Shown one piece after another: positions 32,272-41,221 of a stretch of DNA of 51,965 bases. Location of the stretch: assembly GCA_030446555.1 (NCBI GenBank), contig JAUJNA010000002.1, positions 104,582 to 156,546 on the forward strand, in the 5' to 3' direction. The DNA comes from Chloroflexota bacterium. Lineage in GTDB: Bacteria > Chloroflexota > Limnocylindria > Limnocylindrales > CSP1-4. Numbering within the stretch: the first letter of the stretch is position 1; the number at the start of each line of letters is the position of its first letter. The notes under the pieces are model-generated. The model saw nothing but the letters and a program-made list of their open reading frames with translations. It was not told the origin of the DNA and searched no databases. The position numbers and the translations under genes are program-made.

Positions 32272-35219
32272 TGCGCATGCCACGCGCCGGGTGGCTGGCC
32301 CTGGGCGGGATGGCGGCGGCGCTGGGCGCGCCCTCGCTCGCCCTCGGCGGACCGGCGATGGCGGCCGCGCTGGCGGTGATCCTCGCTCTTGCCGCCCTCG
32401 CGCTGAGCCGCGCGCGCAGGACCGGTCGCATGACCGCCTCGATCGCCTGCGCCGCAGGCGCGGCCGCCGTGGTGGCTCGCATCGGTCTGGCACTCCTGCT
32501 GTCGCCCGCTGTGCCCGCAGGGCCGCCCCCCACAGAGGGACTGACGTGGGCTGCGGAGGTCCTCAGCGTCGGCTCGACCGCCGACGGACGACAGCGCGAT
32601 GCTCGTCGTGAGCGATGGACCGGGACGTGCCTGGCGGGTCTATGCCTGGCTGCCGCGCTACCCAACGGTCGTGCCGACGGACCAGCTGCGGTTCTCGGGC
32701 CGCCTGGAGCCAGCGCCCGACGACGAAGGATTCGGTGCGTTCCTGGCCCCAGCGGCGCCGTTGCCACGACCCGCGTGCGGGACTTCCAGCGGCTCCCCGC
32801 CCAGGGTCTGCTGGGCGGGCTGGAGAGCCTCCGGCGCGCCGCCGGTGAGGCCCTCGCTCGTGCGCTGCCAGCGCCGCAGGCGGGTCTGGCGGCGGGCATC
32901 CTCGTCGGGCTGCGGGACCAGGTCGACCGAGAGCTGGCGGCTGACTTCGCGACCGCGGGACTGAGCCACGTGGTGGCCATCAGCGGCTGGAACATCGCGC
33001 TCGTCGGCGCCGTCGTGATGGCTCTGCTGCGGAGCCGTCCGCGGCGACAGCGGACGCTCGTGGTGATCGCCGCGATCGTCCTGTACACGCTCTTGGCAGG
33101 CGCGTCGCCGAGCGTCGTTCGTGCGGCCATCATGGGTGCGATCTGCCTCGTCGCGCGTGAGTCGGGCCGGCGCGGTGCGGCAGCGACGGCGCTCGGGCTG
33201 GCGGCCTGGACGATGCTGCTCCTCGATCCTGCGGTCGTGGCGGATGTAGGCTTCCAGCTGTCCGTCGCTGCCACGGCGGGGCTGCTGGCCTGGAGCGGCC
33301 CGCTCACCCGACGCGTCCGATCGGTGGCGCCCACACGGACGCCCGCTTGGCTCACCGAGTCGCTCGGCGTGTCGCTGGCGGCGCAGGCCGCCACGCTGCC
33401 GCTCGTCCTGCTGCACTTCGGCCGGCTCTCGCTCGTGTCGCCGCTGGCGAACCTCTTGATGGCGCCTCTCGTGGCACCGGCCATGCTCGCCGCACTCTGT
33501 GGCCTTGCGGCCGGGGCCGTGGTGTCGATCGGCGCGCCAACTCTGTTGGCGGCACCAGTGGTGCTCGCCTCATCGCTCGTCCTGGGCGCGATGGTCGCCC
33601 TCGGCGGGGCCGCGGCGAGCGTGCCGCTCGCGAGCATCGAGCTGGCGGCGCCCCAGGCACTCCTGACGGCGGCCCTCTCGGCGCTCCTCCTCTGGCTGGC
33701 CGGCACCTACAGCGGTCGTGCCCTGTGGGGGCAGCTGCGTCGGCGCGCGGCACCTCCGGCGCGGCCGTCAGCCTCCATGGCCCCTCCCCGGGGGGTCGCA
33801 CCCGCTCCCGACCGAGTGACGCGTCAGCGGACCGAGAGAGCAGCGGGCCACCGGTCGACGCGTGCCGCCATGGTGGCCCTCGGCGTCGGGGCGTCACTCA
33901 TCGTGGTCGCCGCTGCGCTCGCCGGCGCCCGGCCGGACGGCCGGCTCACCCTCACCGTGCTCGACGTCGGCCAGGGCGACGCGGTCCTACTGGAGGGACC
34001 ACGCGGCGGCCGCATCCTCGTCGATGGCGGTCCCGATCCCGACCGCCTCGCGGTGCTGCTCGATGAGCGATTGCCCGCCTACGACCGCCGCCTGGATCTG
34101 GTCGTCCTGACGCACCCGCACGAGGATCACGTGGCCGGTCTCCCTCTGCTCCTGGAGCGTTACCGCGTCGATGCGGTGGCCGAGCCCGGCATGATCGGCG
34201 TCGGTCCAGGCGACGCGGCCTTCCGGGAGGTGCTCGCGCGGCAAGGCACCCGGCGGCTGGTCCTGGCGGCACCGGACACACTGCATCTCGACGGGGCGGA
34301 ACTGCACGTGCTTTGGCCGCGGCCGGGAGAGGTGCCTTCGCTGGCGCCGGACGAGGGCAGCGGCATCAACAACGTCTCGATCGTGCTCGATGTCCGCATG
34401 GGTCAGCGACGGCTCTTGCTCACGGGCGACGCCGAGGAGGAGGTGGACCCGCAGCTCCTGGTCGCTGGTCTCGCCGGATGGGGCCCCGTCGACGTGCTGA
34501 AGGTCGCGCATCACGGCAGCCGGACCGCGACCACGGATCCATTCCTCGATGCCGTACGACCCCGCGTGGCCCTCGTGAGCGCGGGGCGAGACAATCCGTA
34601 CGGACATCCGGCACCGGAGACGGTGGATCGCATCCGCCAGGCCGGCGCTCGGGTCCTGCGTACCGACCTGGACGGCAGCCTGGAGGTGTCCACCGATGGG
34701 CGGGACCTGCGCGTGGCCACCACGGGCGGACGAGAGGCCACCCTGCCGAAGCTTGCGCCCGCGCGGCTCGCGTTCCGAGACAACGGCCCCCTCCGCGACG
34801 GCGAGCCGTCCCGCGACGATCGCCTGCTCTGCGCTCTGCCTGCCGCGGCTGCGACGACGTCCTCGCTGACTGCGCCCCGCGGCCGCGTGCGCGCCGCTCG
34901 GGGCCAAGCAGCTCGTCGGGATCCGGCGGCGACCCGACGCCGTGGACCCACCCTCCAGCCGGTGGTCGGGACGCCGTGGGCCCCGTCCGATCTGCCTTGC
35001 TACGATCGGAACGATGGCCATCCCCTCGCGCGTCGAAGCGGCCGCCCTGCTCGACAGCTTCGCGCCCCAGCCCCGTTTCCTGCGCCACGTGACCAGCGTG
35101 GCCGAGATCGCGGCCTTCCTCGCCCGTCGCATCAACGAACGCGGCATCGACGTGGACCTCTCACTGGTCGAGTCCGCGGCCCTCCTTCACGATATCGACA
35201 AGCTGCTGCCCGCGGATGA
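32271..35219 (+). CDS. comEC: ComEC DNA-uptake channel and metallo-hydrolase (indels present)
   Basis: The frame opens at GTG 32271; ATG at 32277 also fits. Between about 32595 and 32750 the true protein runs in another frame (AWRVYAWLPRYPTVVPTDQL, GFGAFLAP) and then returns, so two compensating indels lie at about 32595 and in the C run 32747-32750. The competence domain with about ten helices includes LSHVVAISGWNIALVGAVVM. The C-terminal metallo-beta-lactamase-like domain has LDVGQGDAVLLEG, LVVLTHPHEDHVAGL and KVAHHGSRTA. The last 200 bp of the frame overlap the HD gene and look non-coding, so the real stop is probably near 34750-34950. Confidence 0.85.
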   Translation: MRMPRAGWLALGGMAAALGAPSLALGGPAMAAALAVILALAALALSRARRTGRMTASIACAAGAAAVVARIGLALLLSPAVPAGPPPTEGLTWAAEVLSVGSTADGRQRDARRERWTGTCLAGLCLAAALPNGRADGPAAVLGPPGASARRRRIRCVPGPSGAVATTRVRDFQRLPAQGLLGGLESLRRAAGEALARALPAPQAGLAAGILVGLRDQVDRELAADFATAGLSHVVAISGWNIALVGAVVMALLRSRPRRQRTLVVIAAIVLYTLLAGASPSVVRAAIMGAICLVARESGRRGAAATALGLAAWTMLLLDPAVVADVGFQLSVAATAGLLAWSGPLTRRVRSVAPTRTPAWLTESLGVSLAAQAATLPLVLLHFGRLSLVSPLANLLMAPLVAPAMLAALCGLAAGAVVSIGAPTLLAAPVVLASSLVLGAMVALGGAAASVPLASIELAAPQALLTAALSALLLWLAGTYSGRALWGQLRRRAAPPARPSASMAPPRGVAPAPDRVTRQRTERAAGHRSTRAAMVALGVGASLIVVAAALAGARPDGRLTLTVLDVGQGDAVLLEGPRGGRILVDGGPDPDRLAVLLDERLPAYDRRLDLVVLTHPHEDHVAGLPLLLERYRVDAVAEPGMIGVGPGDAAFREVLARQGTRRLVLAAPDTLHLDGAELHVLWPRPGEVPSLAPDEGSGINNVSIVLDVRMGQRRLLLTGDAEEEVDPQLLVAGLAGWGPVDVLKVAHHGSRTATTDPFLDAVRPRVALVSAGRDNPYGHPAPETVDRIRQAGARVLRTDLDGSLEVSTDGRDLRVATTGGREATLPKLAPARLAFRDNGPLRDGEPSRDDRLLCALPAAAATTSSLTAPRGRVRAARGQAARRDPAATRRRGPTLQPVVGTPWAPSDLPCYDRNDGHPLARRSGRPARQLRAPAPFPAPRDQRGRDRGLPRPSHQRTRHRRGPLTGRVRGPPSRYRQAAARG
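35001..35013 (+). promoter_or_regulatory. Leaderless-type promoter of the HD hydrolase
   Basis: TACGAT at 35001-35006 is followed by seven bases and the ATG at 35014. No Shine-Dalgarno is present. Confidence 0.5.
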
Positions 35220-35643
35220 CCCGCTGCGCTCGCTCGGCCACGGCGAGGCCGGTGGCCGCTGGCTGGCCGCTCGCGGGTACGAAGAGCTCTCGCGGGCGGT
35301 GGCCCATCATCCCGTGACGCGCCTCAGTGACGAGACGCACTACCGACGGTGGGCCTCGTTCGCGACCCGGGAGGAGCGCATCGTCGCCTACGCCGACAAG
35401 CGCGCCGCGCAGCGCCTTGAGCCCATGGCCACTCGGTTCGCGCGGTGGCAGGCGCGCCACCCCGAGTACGGCGAGCGCCTGCTGCTCGCGCATCGGCGCG
35501 CGGAGCGCCTGGAGCGGGACGTCTGCGCTGCGGCCGGTGTCCGAGCGGACCAAGTGGGCCGGCTGCGCTGGGTCCGGTCGGCACTCCAGGCCAGCCGCCG
35601 AGGCGGCGGTCGCCCCGCTCGACCGGGACCGGCGTGTAGGTGA
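35014..35643 (+). CDS. HD-domain hydrolase
   Basis: 209 codons from ATG at 35014. It has the HD pattern: His in RFLRHVTSVAEIAAF, the HD pair in ALLHDIDKLLP, then GHGEAGGRWLAARGY and AVAHHPVTRL. Such proteins hydrolyse phosphate esters of nucleotides; the exact substrate is unknown. The C-terminal 20 residues are Arg/Gly-rich. It overlaps holA by GTGA and may be cotranscribed with it. Confidence 0.88.
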   Translation: MAIPSRVEAAALLDSFAPQPRFLRHVTSVAEIAAFLARRINERGIDVDLSLVESAALLHDIDKLLPADDPLRSLGHGEAGGRWLAARGYEELSRAVAHHPVTRLSDETHYRRWASFATREERIVAYADKRAAQRLEPMATRFARWQARHPEYGERLLLAHRRAERLERDVCAAAGVRADQVGRLRWVRSALQASRRGGGRPARPGPACR

Positions 35644-36824
35644 GCGGCCCATCCGCGGGCGGACTGCGCGTCGCCGGAACGCCCGTGGCCTACTTCCGTG
35701 GCGAGGATGCCTTCGGCCTCGAACGCGCGGTGATCGAGCTGGCAGGGCAGCTCGGACCGCCCGGCCAGCCGCTGGAGGTGTGGGACGCGAGCATGGAGGA
35801 TCATGCGGGCGACGCTGCGGGGAGCACAGCCGCACGGCGGCGAGACCGGATCGTCGGCGAGATCGAGACTCGCCTCGCGACCGCGCCACTGTTCGGTGGC
35901 GGTACGCTCGTGACGGTCCGTCAGCCGGAGCCCATCCTGCGGGAGAGCGCTGCGCGCGACCGGCTCCTCCGCCTCGTGGAAACGGTGCCTATGGGCAACG
36001 GGCTGTGCTTCGTGGAGCTGCTCGCGGCCAGTGGTCGCGCACCCGCCGCCACGACCGTGCTCGCCGAGGCGGTCCAGCACGCCGGCGGTGTGATCCGTGA
36101 GTTCCCGGTCCCGAGCCGCGAGCGGATGGAAGCCTGGATCGCTGTGCGCGGCAAGGAGGTCGGGGTCACCCTTGGGCCGGGTGCGGCACGTCTGCTCACG
36201 GAGCGCATCGGGGGGTACGTCCGGGAGGGGGATGTCGACCGCCGCCGTCAGACCGAGCTCGCCGACCGAGAGCTCCAGAAGCTGGCCCTCTACCGACCGG
36301 ACGGCACGATCACCCGCCAGGACGTGGCCGAGCTGGTCGCCGAAGCGGTCCCCGGATCGGCATGGGCGTTCCTCGACGCCGTCGGCTCGCGACGGGCGGC
36401 GGATGCCACGATCCTCGCCGAACGCCTGCTCGCTGATGCGGTCCCGGTCCCCGTCCTGGTCGCGCAGCTCCACCGCCGGCTTCGCGAACTGGCCATCGTG
36501 CGCGACCACCTCGACAGCGGCACGCGCGGGCCAGCCCTCATGCGAGCCATGAGGCTCCAGCCCTACCGAGCGCAGAAGCTGCAGGAACAGGCGGCGCGTT
36601 GGACGCCCGAGGCACTCAGGGATGCCCTCGACGGATTGATGGAGCTTGACCTCACCAGCAAGGGGATCACGCTCGACGGGTCCACCCGCCAGATGTCCCC
36701 CGCCCGGACGGCACTCGGGCTCCAGCAGTGGCTCGCGGAAGTGATCGGACCGACCCGGGCCGGTCGATCGTCGTCCGCGCAGACCGGCGCGGATCGGCCC
36801 GCGATCAGGTCACTCGGCGCCTGA
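35640..36824 (+). CDS. holA: DNA polymerase III delta subunit
   Basis: 394 codons from GTG at 35640. It has the clamp-loader delta pattern: VAYFRGEDAFGLERAVIELA, LFGGGTLVTVRQPEPILR, then GVTLGPGAARLLTERIGGYV, DRELQKLALYRPDG and the C-terminal collar helices (VAQLHRRLRELAIVRDHLDS). A P-loop lysine is absent, as is usual for delta. Loads the beta clamp during replication. Ends convergently with the zinc-finger gene (15-bp overlap). Confidence 0.9.
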   Translation: MSGPSAGGLRVAGTPVAYFRGEDAFGLERAVIELAGQLGPPGQPLEVWDASMEDHAGDAAGSTAARRRDRIVGEIETRLATAPLFGGGTLVTVRQPEPILRESAARDRLLRLVETVPMGNGLCFVELLAASGRAPAATTVLAEAVQHAGGVIREFPVPSRERMEAWIAVRGKEVGVTLGPGAARLLTERIGGYVREGDVDRRRQTELADRELQKLALYRPDGTITRQDVAELVAEAVPGSAWAFLDAVGSRRAADATILAERLLADAVPVPVLVAQLHRRLRELAIVRDHLDSGTRGPALMRAMRLQPYRAQKLQEQAARWTPEALRDALDGLMELDLTSKGITLDGSTRQMSPARTALGLQQWLAEVIGPTRAGRSSSAQTGADRPAIRSLGA

Positions 36825-37064
36825 CGCGGCTCGCTGCTGGAGGAACGCGTCCGACTCGATGGCGAAGACGCAGCGACCCTCGGGGATGTCGAGCAGCTCG
36901 ATCAACTCGGGGTCCAGATAGAGCTGGTGGCACTCGGCGCAGAGCGACGCGGGGATGCCGAAGCACAGTCGCTCCGTGGCGTCCGGCATGCGGAACGTGG
37001 CATCGAAGCGCGACTCCACCAGCCGGCGATCGCAGCCGGGGCAGTCCTCTCGTAGCCAAGTCAT
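36810..37064 (-). CDS. Small YgiT-like zinc-finger protein
   Basis: 84 codons from ATG at 37064. Two CxxC pairs, CPGC near residue 8 and CAEC near residue 44, flank RMPDATERLCFGIPASL, like the MqsA/YgiT N-terminal zinc domain (PELIELLDIPEG). There is no helix-turn-helix domain and no adjacent toxin gene, so it is not a full MqsA antitoxin. Confidence 0.7.
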   Translation of the reverse strand: MTWLREDCPGCDRRLVESRFDATFRMPDATERLCFGIPASLCAECHQLYLDPELIELLDIPEGRCVFAIESDAFLQQRAASGAE

Positions 37065-37094
37065 GGGTCCGTGCGTGTCCGATCCCGCGTGCGT

Positions 37095-37112
37095 GGACCG
37101 GCCATCCGGTCC
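37095..37112. other. Perfect hairpin in the holA-rsfS gap
   Basis: GGACCGG-CCAT-CCGGTCC in the 295-bp stretch between the zinc-finger gene start (37064) and the rsfS stop (37360). No T tract on either strand. Nothing else is recognisable in that stretch. Confidence 0.5.
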
Positions 37113-37359
37113 GTGCACAGGATCCTAGGGTCGGTGCGGGGCGGTCCCCATGACCCGGTCGTACCTCCCCGCGGGCGCCGGATGGATCACATGGCGGGAC
37201 CCGGAACGTGAGGCGGGCCACGGGTCGACGCTGCTCGAGCCGGCGTGCGGGCCCGGCCCCAGCGGCTCGCTGCGACCGTGGATGGGCCGCGGCTCAGGAG
37301 GGCGGTGTGCTGGTGCTGAGACCCTTCACTGTCAGCTCGTTGCTCGTCGCCGACGACGG

Positions 37360-37875
37360 CTACTGGACACGCACCACCAGCGACGCCTCGGCCCAGAGCT
37401 TCTCGAGGGCGTAGAAGTCGCGTTCCGGCCAGGCCATGACGTGCACGATGACCGAGCCGAAGTCGAGCAGCAGCCAGTGTGCGCTGGTGGCTCCCTCGCG
37501 TCCGATGGGCAGCACGCCATCGGCCTTCAGGCCCTCCACGATCCCGTCCGAGATGGCGCCCAGCTGCCGTTCCGAGCCACCCGAGCAGATCACGAAGTAG
37601 TCGGTCAGCGTGGTCAGCTCTGCGACCGAGAGCAGCACGATGTCCGACGCCTTCCGGTCCGCCGCCAAGTCGACGATGCGATGAGCGAGCTGGAGCGCCT
37701 CGCGCTCCTGGGCGGCCTGCCCTTCCTCCGCACCCTCCGCCTCCTTGGCGCGCTTCCCTCCCTCCTTAGCGCGTGCCTCCCGGTCGGGCAGGCCCGCCCT
37801 GCGCCCCGCGGAAGTGGGGGCTGCTGCTGCATCCCGGGGCCGGGCGGTGCGACGCGAGCGCGTGGGGTCGATCAC
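37360..37875 (-). CDS. rsfS: Ribosomal silencing factor RsfS
   Basis: 171 codons from ATG at 37875, overlapping nadD's stop (ATGA). The RsfS core covers residues about 65-171: AHRIVDLAADRKASDIVLLS, TDYFVICSGGSERQL, and HWLLLDFGSVIVHVM. It binds uL14 and blocks subunit joining when nutrients are short. The first 60 residues are an unusual Ala/Lys/Glu-rich extension (AKEGGKRAKEAEGAEEGQAA), longer than in most homologues. Confidence 0.93.
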   Translation of the reverse strand: MIDPTRSRRTARPRDAAAAPTSAGRRAGLPDREARAKEGGKRAKEAEGAEEGQAAQEREALQLAHRIVDLAADRKASDIVLLSVAELTTLTDYFVICSGGSERQLGAISDGIVEGLKADGVLPIGREGATSAHWLLLDFGSVIVHVMAWPERDFYALEKLWAEASLVVRVQ

Positions 37876-38630
37876 GTAGGGTCAGCCTCCTTGATCGCTT
37901 CGCCCGAGCCGGGCGATCCGTAGGGTCGATGCTCGGCGATGTACCGCGCCACAGCGTCGGGCACCAGGTAACGCACCGAACGCCCGGCCGCCGCCAGACG
38001 GCGGATCGTCGAAGCCGAGTGGCCCAGCTCGGGCCCATCGAGGAACGTGACGCGGTCCTCCTGGCCGGGCAACCGCTCCGCCACCCAGGAAGGGCCGATC
38101 GCCCGGTACCCGGGACGCGGCACGACCGCAAGGCGGGTCAGCTGAAGGACGCGCTGAGGCTCGCGCCAGGCGAGGAACCCCGCCAGCGCCTCCATCGAGA
38201 GGATGAAGACGAAGGGGTCCGGGCCTCTCGGATGACCTTCCCCCGCTCCGTGGAACGGCGCACGACCCTCGCGTGCATCGCGGTGCAGGAGCTCGAGTGT
38301 GTCGACGGTATAGCTGGGGCCCGGTCGTTCGACCTCGATGCGGCTCAGACGGAACGCGGCGTTGTCGGCGATGGCCCGCTCGAGCATGGCGACCCGATGA
38401 GTGACGGGCGTGATGGGCCGACCGGGTTTGTGCACAGGGATCGCGGCCGGTACGAAGAGCACCCCCTCCAGCCCCAGCGTCTCGCGCGTCTGTTCAGCGA
38501 TCGCGAGGTGTGCATGGTGCACCGGGTCGAACGTGCCGCCCAGGATGCCCCACGACCGGGGCCGCGCCGGGGACGCCGTGGCCGAAGTCCGGACTGCTGT
38601 CAGGCTGGACCCCACGCGCCGCCTTCCCAC
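37872..38630 (-). CDS. nadD: Nicotinate-nucleotide adenylyltransferase
   Basis: 252 codons from ATG at 38630, 31 bp inside the end of obg; GTG at 38615 is an alternative start. The nucleotidyltransferase motif GGTFDPVHHAHL is near residue 31 and the second motif, HSASTIRRLAAAG, is near 210. Makes deamido-NAD from nicotinate mononucleotide and ATP. The order obg-nadD-rsfS is widely conserved. The first 25 residues are poorly conserved. Confidence 0.93.
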   Translation of the reverse strand: MGRRRVGSSLTAVRTSATASPARPRSWGILGGTFDPVHHAHLAIAEQTRETLGLEGVLFVPAAIPVHKPGRPITPVTHRVAMLERAIADNAAFRLSRIEVERPGPSYTVDTLELLHRDAREGRAPFHGAGEGHPRGPDPFVFILSMEALAGFLAWREPQRVLQLTRLAVVPRPGYRAIGPSWVAERLPGQEDRVTFLDGPELGHSASTIRRLAAAGRSVRYLVPDAVARYIAEHRPYGSPGSGEAIKEADPT

Positions 38631-39901
38631 TCCAGCTCGGTGGGGCCGATGCGCACGGTGTCGCCCGGCTCGACGCCGGCACGAACGAGCTCGCGTTCCA
38701 CGCCCGAGCGCTCCAGATCTCGCTGGAACCGTTCGGCGGACTCCTCGTTGGCGAAGTCGGTCTGCGCCGCGAGTCGCTCGACGCGGCGGCCACGCACCCG
38801 GAAGCCGTCTCTCTCGCGCTCGACCGCGAACCCGGTGTCGGCGGCATCGAAGCGGTGCACCACCACGCCTGCCGGTTCACCGGGCCCTGCCAGCGCGTCA
38901 CCATGGGGCAGCATCCGTGCCAGGGCCGCGACGAGGCGGTCGATCCCCGACCCCTCGCGAGCCGAGACCTCGACCACCTCCAGACCGTCGGCCGTCCGGG
39001 CCCGGCCAAAGTCGGCCACTCGGGATCGTGCCTGCGGAAGGTCGAGCTTGTTGGCCACGACCAGGGTCGGTTTAGCCAGGGTTCGTGGATCGTGCAGGCG
39101 CAGCTCCTCGCGGATGACCGCGAAGTCGGCCTCCGGGTCGCGACCGGCCAGATCGACCACGTGGGCCACGACGCGCGTTCGCTGGACGTGGCGCAGGAAC
39201 GCGTGGCCCAGGCCGGCGCCTGTGCTGGCGCCCTCGATGAGGCCGGGCAGGTCGGCCACCGTGGGTCGGCGATGGTCCTCCGCGTCGCGCGCCTCGAGAT
39301 CCAGCACGCCGAGGTTGGGCTCCAGGGTCGTGAAGGGGTAGTCACCGATCCTGGGCTGGGCCCGCGTCATCGCGCCGAGGAGGGTGCTCTTGCCGGCATT
39401 GGGGAGGCCCACGAGGCCGATGTCGGCGATGAGGCGAAGCTCGAGGCGGATCCTCCGCTCCTCACCCGGCTCGCCCTTCTGCGCGTGGCGCGGTGCCCGG
39501 TGCGTGGAGGTGGCGAAGTGGACGTTGCCCAGGCCCCCTCTCCCTCCGCGTGCGATGGTGATGCGCTGGCCGGCCGTGACGAGGTCCGCCAGCAGGTCGC
39601 CGGTCAGCGCCTCGTAGACCATCGTGCCGGGCGGGACGGCGAGCTCCAGGTCGCGTCCCTGTTTGCCGTGGCGTCGTGACCCCGCGCCGCGACCGCCGGG
39701 CGTAGCTCGGAAATGGTGCTTGAAGCGGTAGTCACCGAGCGTCGTGAGCCCGGGCTCGACCACCGCGTGCACCGACCCGCCCCGACCGCCATCGCCCCCG
39801 TCAGGCCCGCCCCGCGGCACATGGGCCTCGTGTCGGAAGCTCGCGGCCCCGTCCCCGCCGCCACCGGCCGTGACGGTCAGGGAGACCTGGTCCAGGAACA
39901 T
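38600..39901 (-). CDS. obg: Obg GTPase with C-terminal OCT domain
   Basis: 433 codons from ATG at 39901. Glycine-rich Obg fold (FLDQVSLTVTAGGGGDGAAS, GGRGAGSRRHGKQGRDL), then the G domain with G1 GLPNAGKST, G3 DLPGL and G4 NKLD, and a C-terminal OCT domain (GFRVRGRRVERLAAQTDFAN) that ends ELEWEGG. Acts in late 50S assembly. The frame is intact, unlike nearby rho and leuS. Confidence 0.96.
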   Translation of the reverse strand: MFLDQVSLTVTAGGGGDGAASFRHEAHVPRGGPDGGDGGRGGSVHAVVEPGLTTLGDYRFKHHFRATPGGRGAGSRRHGKQGRDLELAVPPGTMVYEALTGDLLADLVTAGQRITIARGGRGGLGNVHFATSTHRAPRHAQKGEPGEERRIRLELRLIADIGLVGLPNAGKSTLLGAMTRAQPRIGDYPFTTLEPNLGVLDLEARDAEDHRRPTVADLPGLIEGASTGAGLGHAFLRHVQRTRVVAHVVDLAGRDPEADFAVIREELRLHDPRTLAKPTLVVANKLDLPQARSRVADFGRARTADGLEVVEVSAREGSGIDRLVAALARMLPHGDALAGPGEPAGVVVHRFDAADTGFAVERERDGFRVRGRRVERLAAQTDFANEESAERFQRDLERSGVERELVRAGVEPGDTVRIGPTELEWEGGAWGPA

Positions 39902-39947
39902 CCGATCGATCCTAGCAGGCGCTGGGGACGGCCCCCGACTCGACCGG

Positions 39948-40799
39948 TCAGCGAAGTGCGAGGAAGAGCATCGGATCGCGGGCGTCAGCGAGGACGTTGG
40001 GGAAGGGCCCCACGGTCACCGAGAAGTGCAGGTGGGAACCCGTCGAGAAGCCGGTCGAGCCCATGTAACCGATGACCTGTCCGCGTCGCACCCAGTCACC
40101 GGGCTCCACCCGATCCTTCCAGAGGTGCAGGTACGCGGTGAAGAATCGGTCGCCGTGTTTCAGGTAGATCGTGTTCCCTGACCGGTCGTCGCGCCAGCCA
40201 CTGAAGACGACGCGGCCCGGGTAGGCGGCGAGGATCGGCGTGCCGCGCAGGGCGGCGATGTCGATGCCGACGTGGTCGCCGTGGAAGAACTGCGTCAGGC
40301 GCCCCCCGCCGAACACGGGCCAGAGGAGCGGCCGCTGGCGCAGGGCTCGCTCCTCGGTCAGGACGAGGCGCTCGTCATCGACCTCCAGGATCGTGCCCTG
40401 GGGCGGACCGGCCGGAGGCCCGACGGGCCAATCGGTGTCGCGCTCGCCGTGACCGGCGGGGATCGGGGCGTCACCGGGGATGCGGATGGGCGGGTGCGGG
40501 ATGCGCACGCCGGGAGCCGCCGGGCGGTCACCGGACGGATCGGGCAACGACCCGATGCGGGTGCCCTGATCCATCAGCGGCCCGGACCACGAGGTAGCGG
40601 GGAACTCGCGCCACCAGCCCGTGCGGTCACCCGACCAGCCGGGGCGGTCACCCGACCAGCCGGGGTGGTCACCGGAGCGCCCGGGCAACGACCCCATCCC
40701 GGGTGGTCTGATCCACCAGCGGGCTGGACCACGAGGCCGGGGAACTCGCGCCACCAGCGTGCGGGACCACGACCAGCCGGGGCGGGGAACTCGAGCCAC
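39948..40799 (-). CDS. M23 (LytM) peptidoglycan endopeptidase domain
   Basis: The catalytic part is in residues about 165-283: FHGDHVGIDIAALRGTPILA, then VFSGWRDDRSGNTIYLKHGD, FFTAYLHLWKDRV, and the HLHF motif in STGSHLHFSV. The upstream part of this frame is repeat sequence rich in Gly, Trp and Arg and lacks a signal peptide. I therefore think it is the 3' half of one gene whose 5' half is the LysM frame at 41222-42031. The two are split by frameshifts near 41233 and in the repeat. The intact protein would be a secreted or anchored LysM-LysM-repeat-M23 hydrolase. Confidence 0.85.
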   Translation of the reverse strand: MARVPRPGWSWSRTLVARVPRPRGPARWWIRPPGMGSLPGRSGDHPGWSGDRPGWSGDRTGWWREFPATSWSGPLMDQGTRIGSLPDPSGDRPAAPGVRIPHPPIRIPGDAPIPAGHGERDTDWPVGPPAGPPQGTILEVDDERLVLTEERALRQRPLLWPVFGGGRLTQFFHGDHVGIDIAALRGTPILAAYPGRVVFSGWRDDRSGNTIYLKHGDRFFTAYLHLWKDRVEPGDWVRRGQVIGYMGSTGFSTGSHLHFSVTVGPFPNVLADARDPMLFLALR

Positions 40800-40990
40800 C
40801 AGCCCATGCGGTCATCCGACCATCCCGTGCGGTCACCCGACCATCCCGTGCGGTCACCCGACCATCCCGTGTGCGGTCACCCGACCAGCCGGGGTGGCCC
40901 GCGGCGCACCGGGCGGCCACCCGACCATCCCGGCAAAGACCCGATGCCGGTGCCCTGATCCACCAGCGGACCGGACCACGAGCCACCTGC
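40566..40990. repeat. Nested repeats in the LysM-M23 linker
   Basis: A 21-bp unit (GCGGTCACCCGACCAKCCSGK) occurs in arrays at 40623-40685 and 40808-40893. A larger unit starting CTGATCCAYCAGCGG and running into GACCACGAG recurs near 40567, 40708 and 40956. On the minus strand the 21-mer reads GWSGDRT/P in one frame and GRVTARD in another, both open. A stray GT at 40871-40872 between units shifts the frame. Confidence 0.8.
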
Positions 40991-41221
40991 GACCCAGGTG
41001 ATCCGAGGGCCACGCGACCCCGCCGCTTCGCTTGACGCCGGTCGGTGGAGCCTCGGGAAGCACCGGCTGCACGAGTGGCGCTGCGACGGCAGGCTGCTCG
41101 ACGACCGCCCGGCCGGCCTGACCCGGGCGCAATCGCGGGAGCGCCGTCTTCCTGCTGACGCCCGGGATCGGCTCGTAGCCCGACCCGTGCCCGTCGGGAA
41201 CGATGAGGCGCTGGCCGAGGA

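Noticed and set aside
35014-35219. C-terminal 68 residues of the ComEC frame
   Set aside because: This part overlaps a well-supported HD hydrolase gene and its promoter; it is Arg/Pro-rich and unlike ComEC. A real stop was probably lost by an indel.
36810-37064. MqsA antitoxin with a toxin partner
   Set aside because: Only the YgiT-like zinc part is present; no helix-turn-helix domain and no MqsR-like toxin gene beside it.
40566-40990. Spaced repeats in the M23 region as a CRISPR array
   Set aside because: Units of 21 bp are directly adjacent, imperfect, and in frame with coding sequence; there are no unique spacers and no cas genes.
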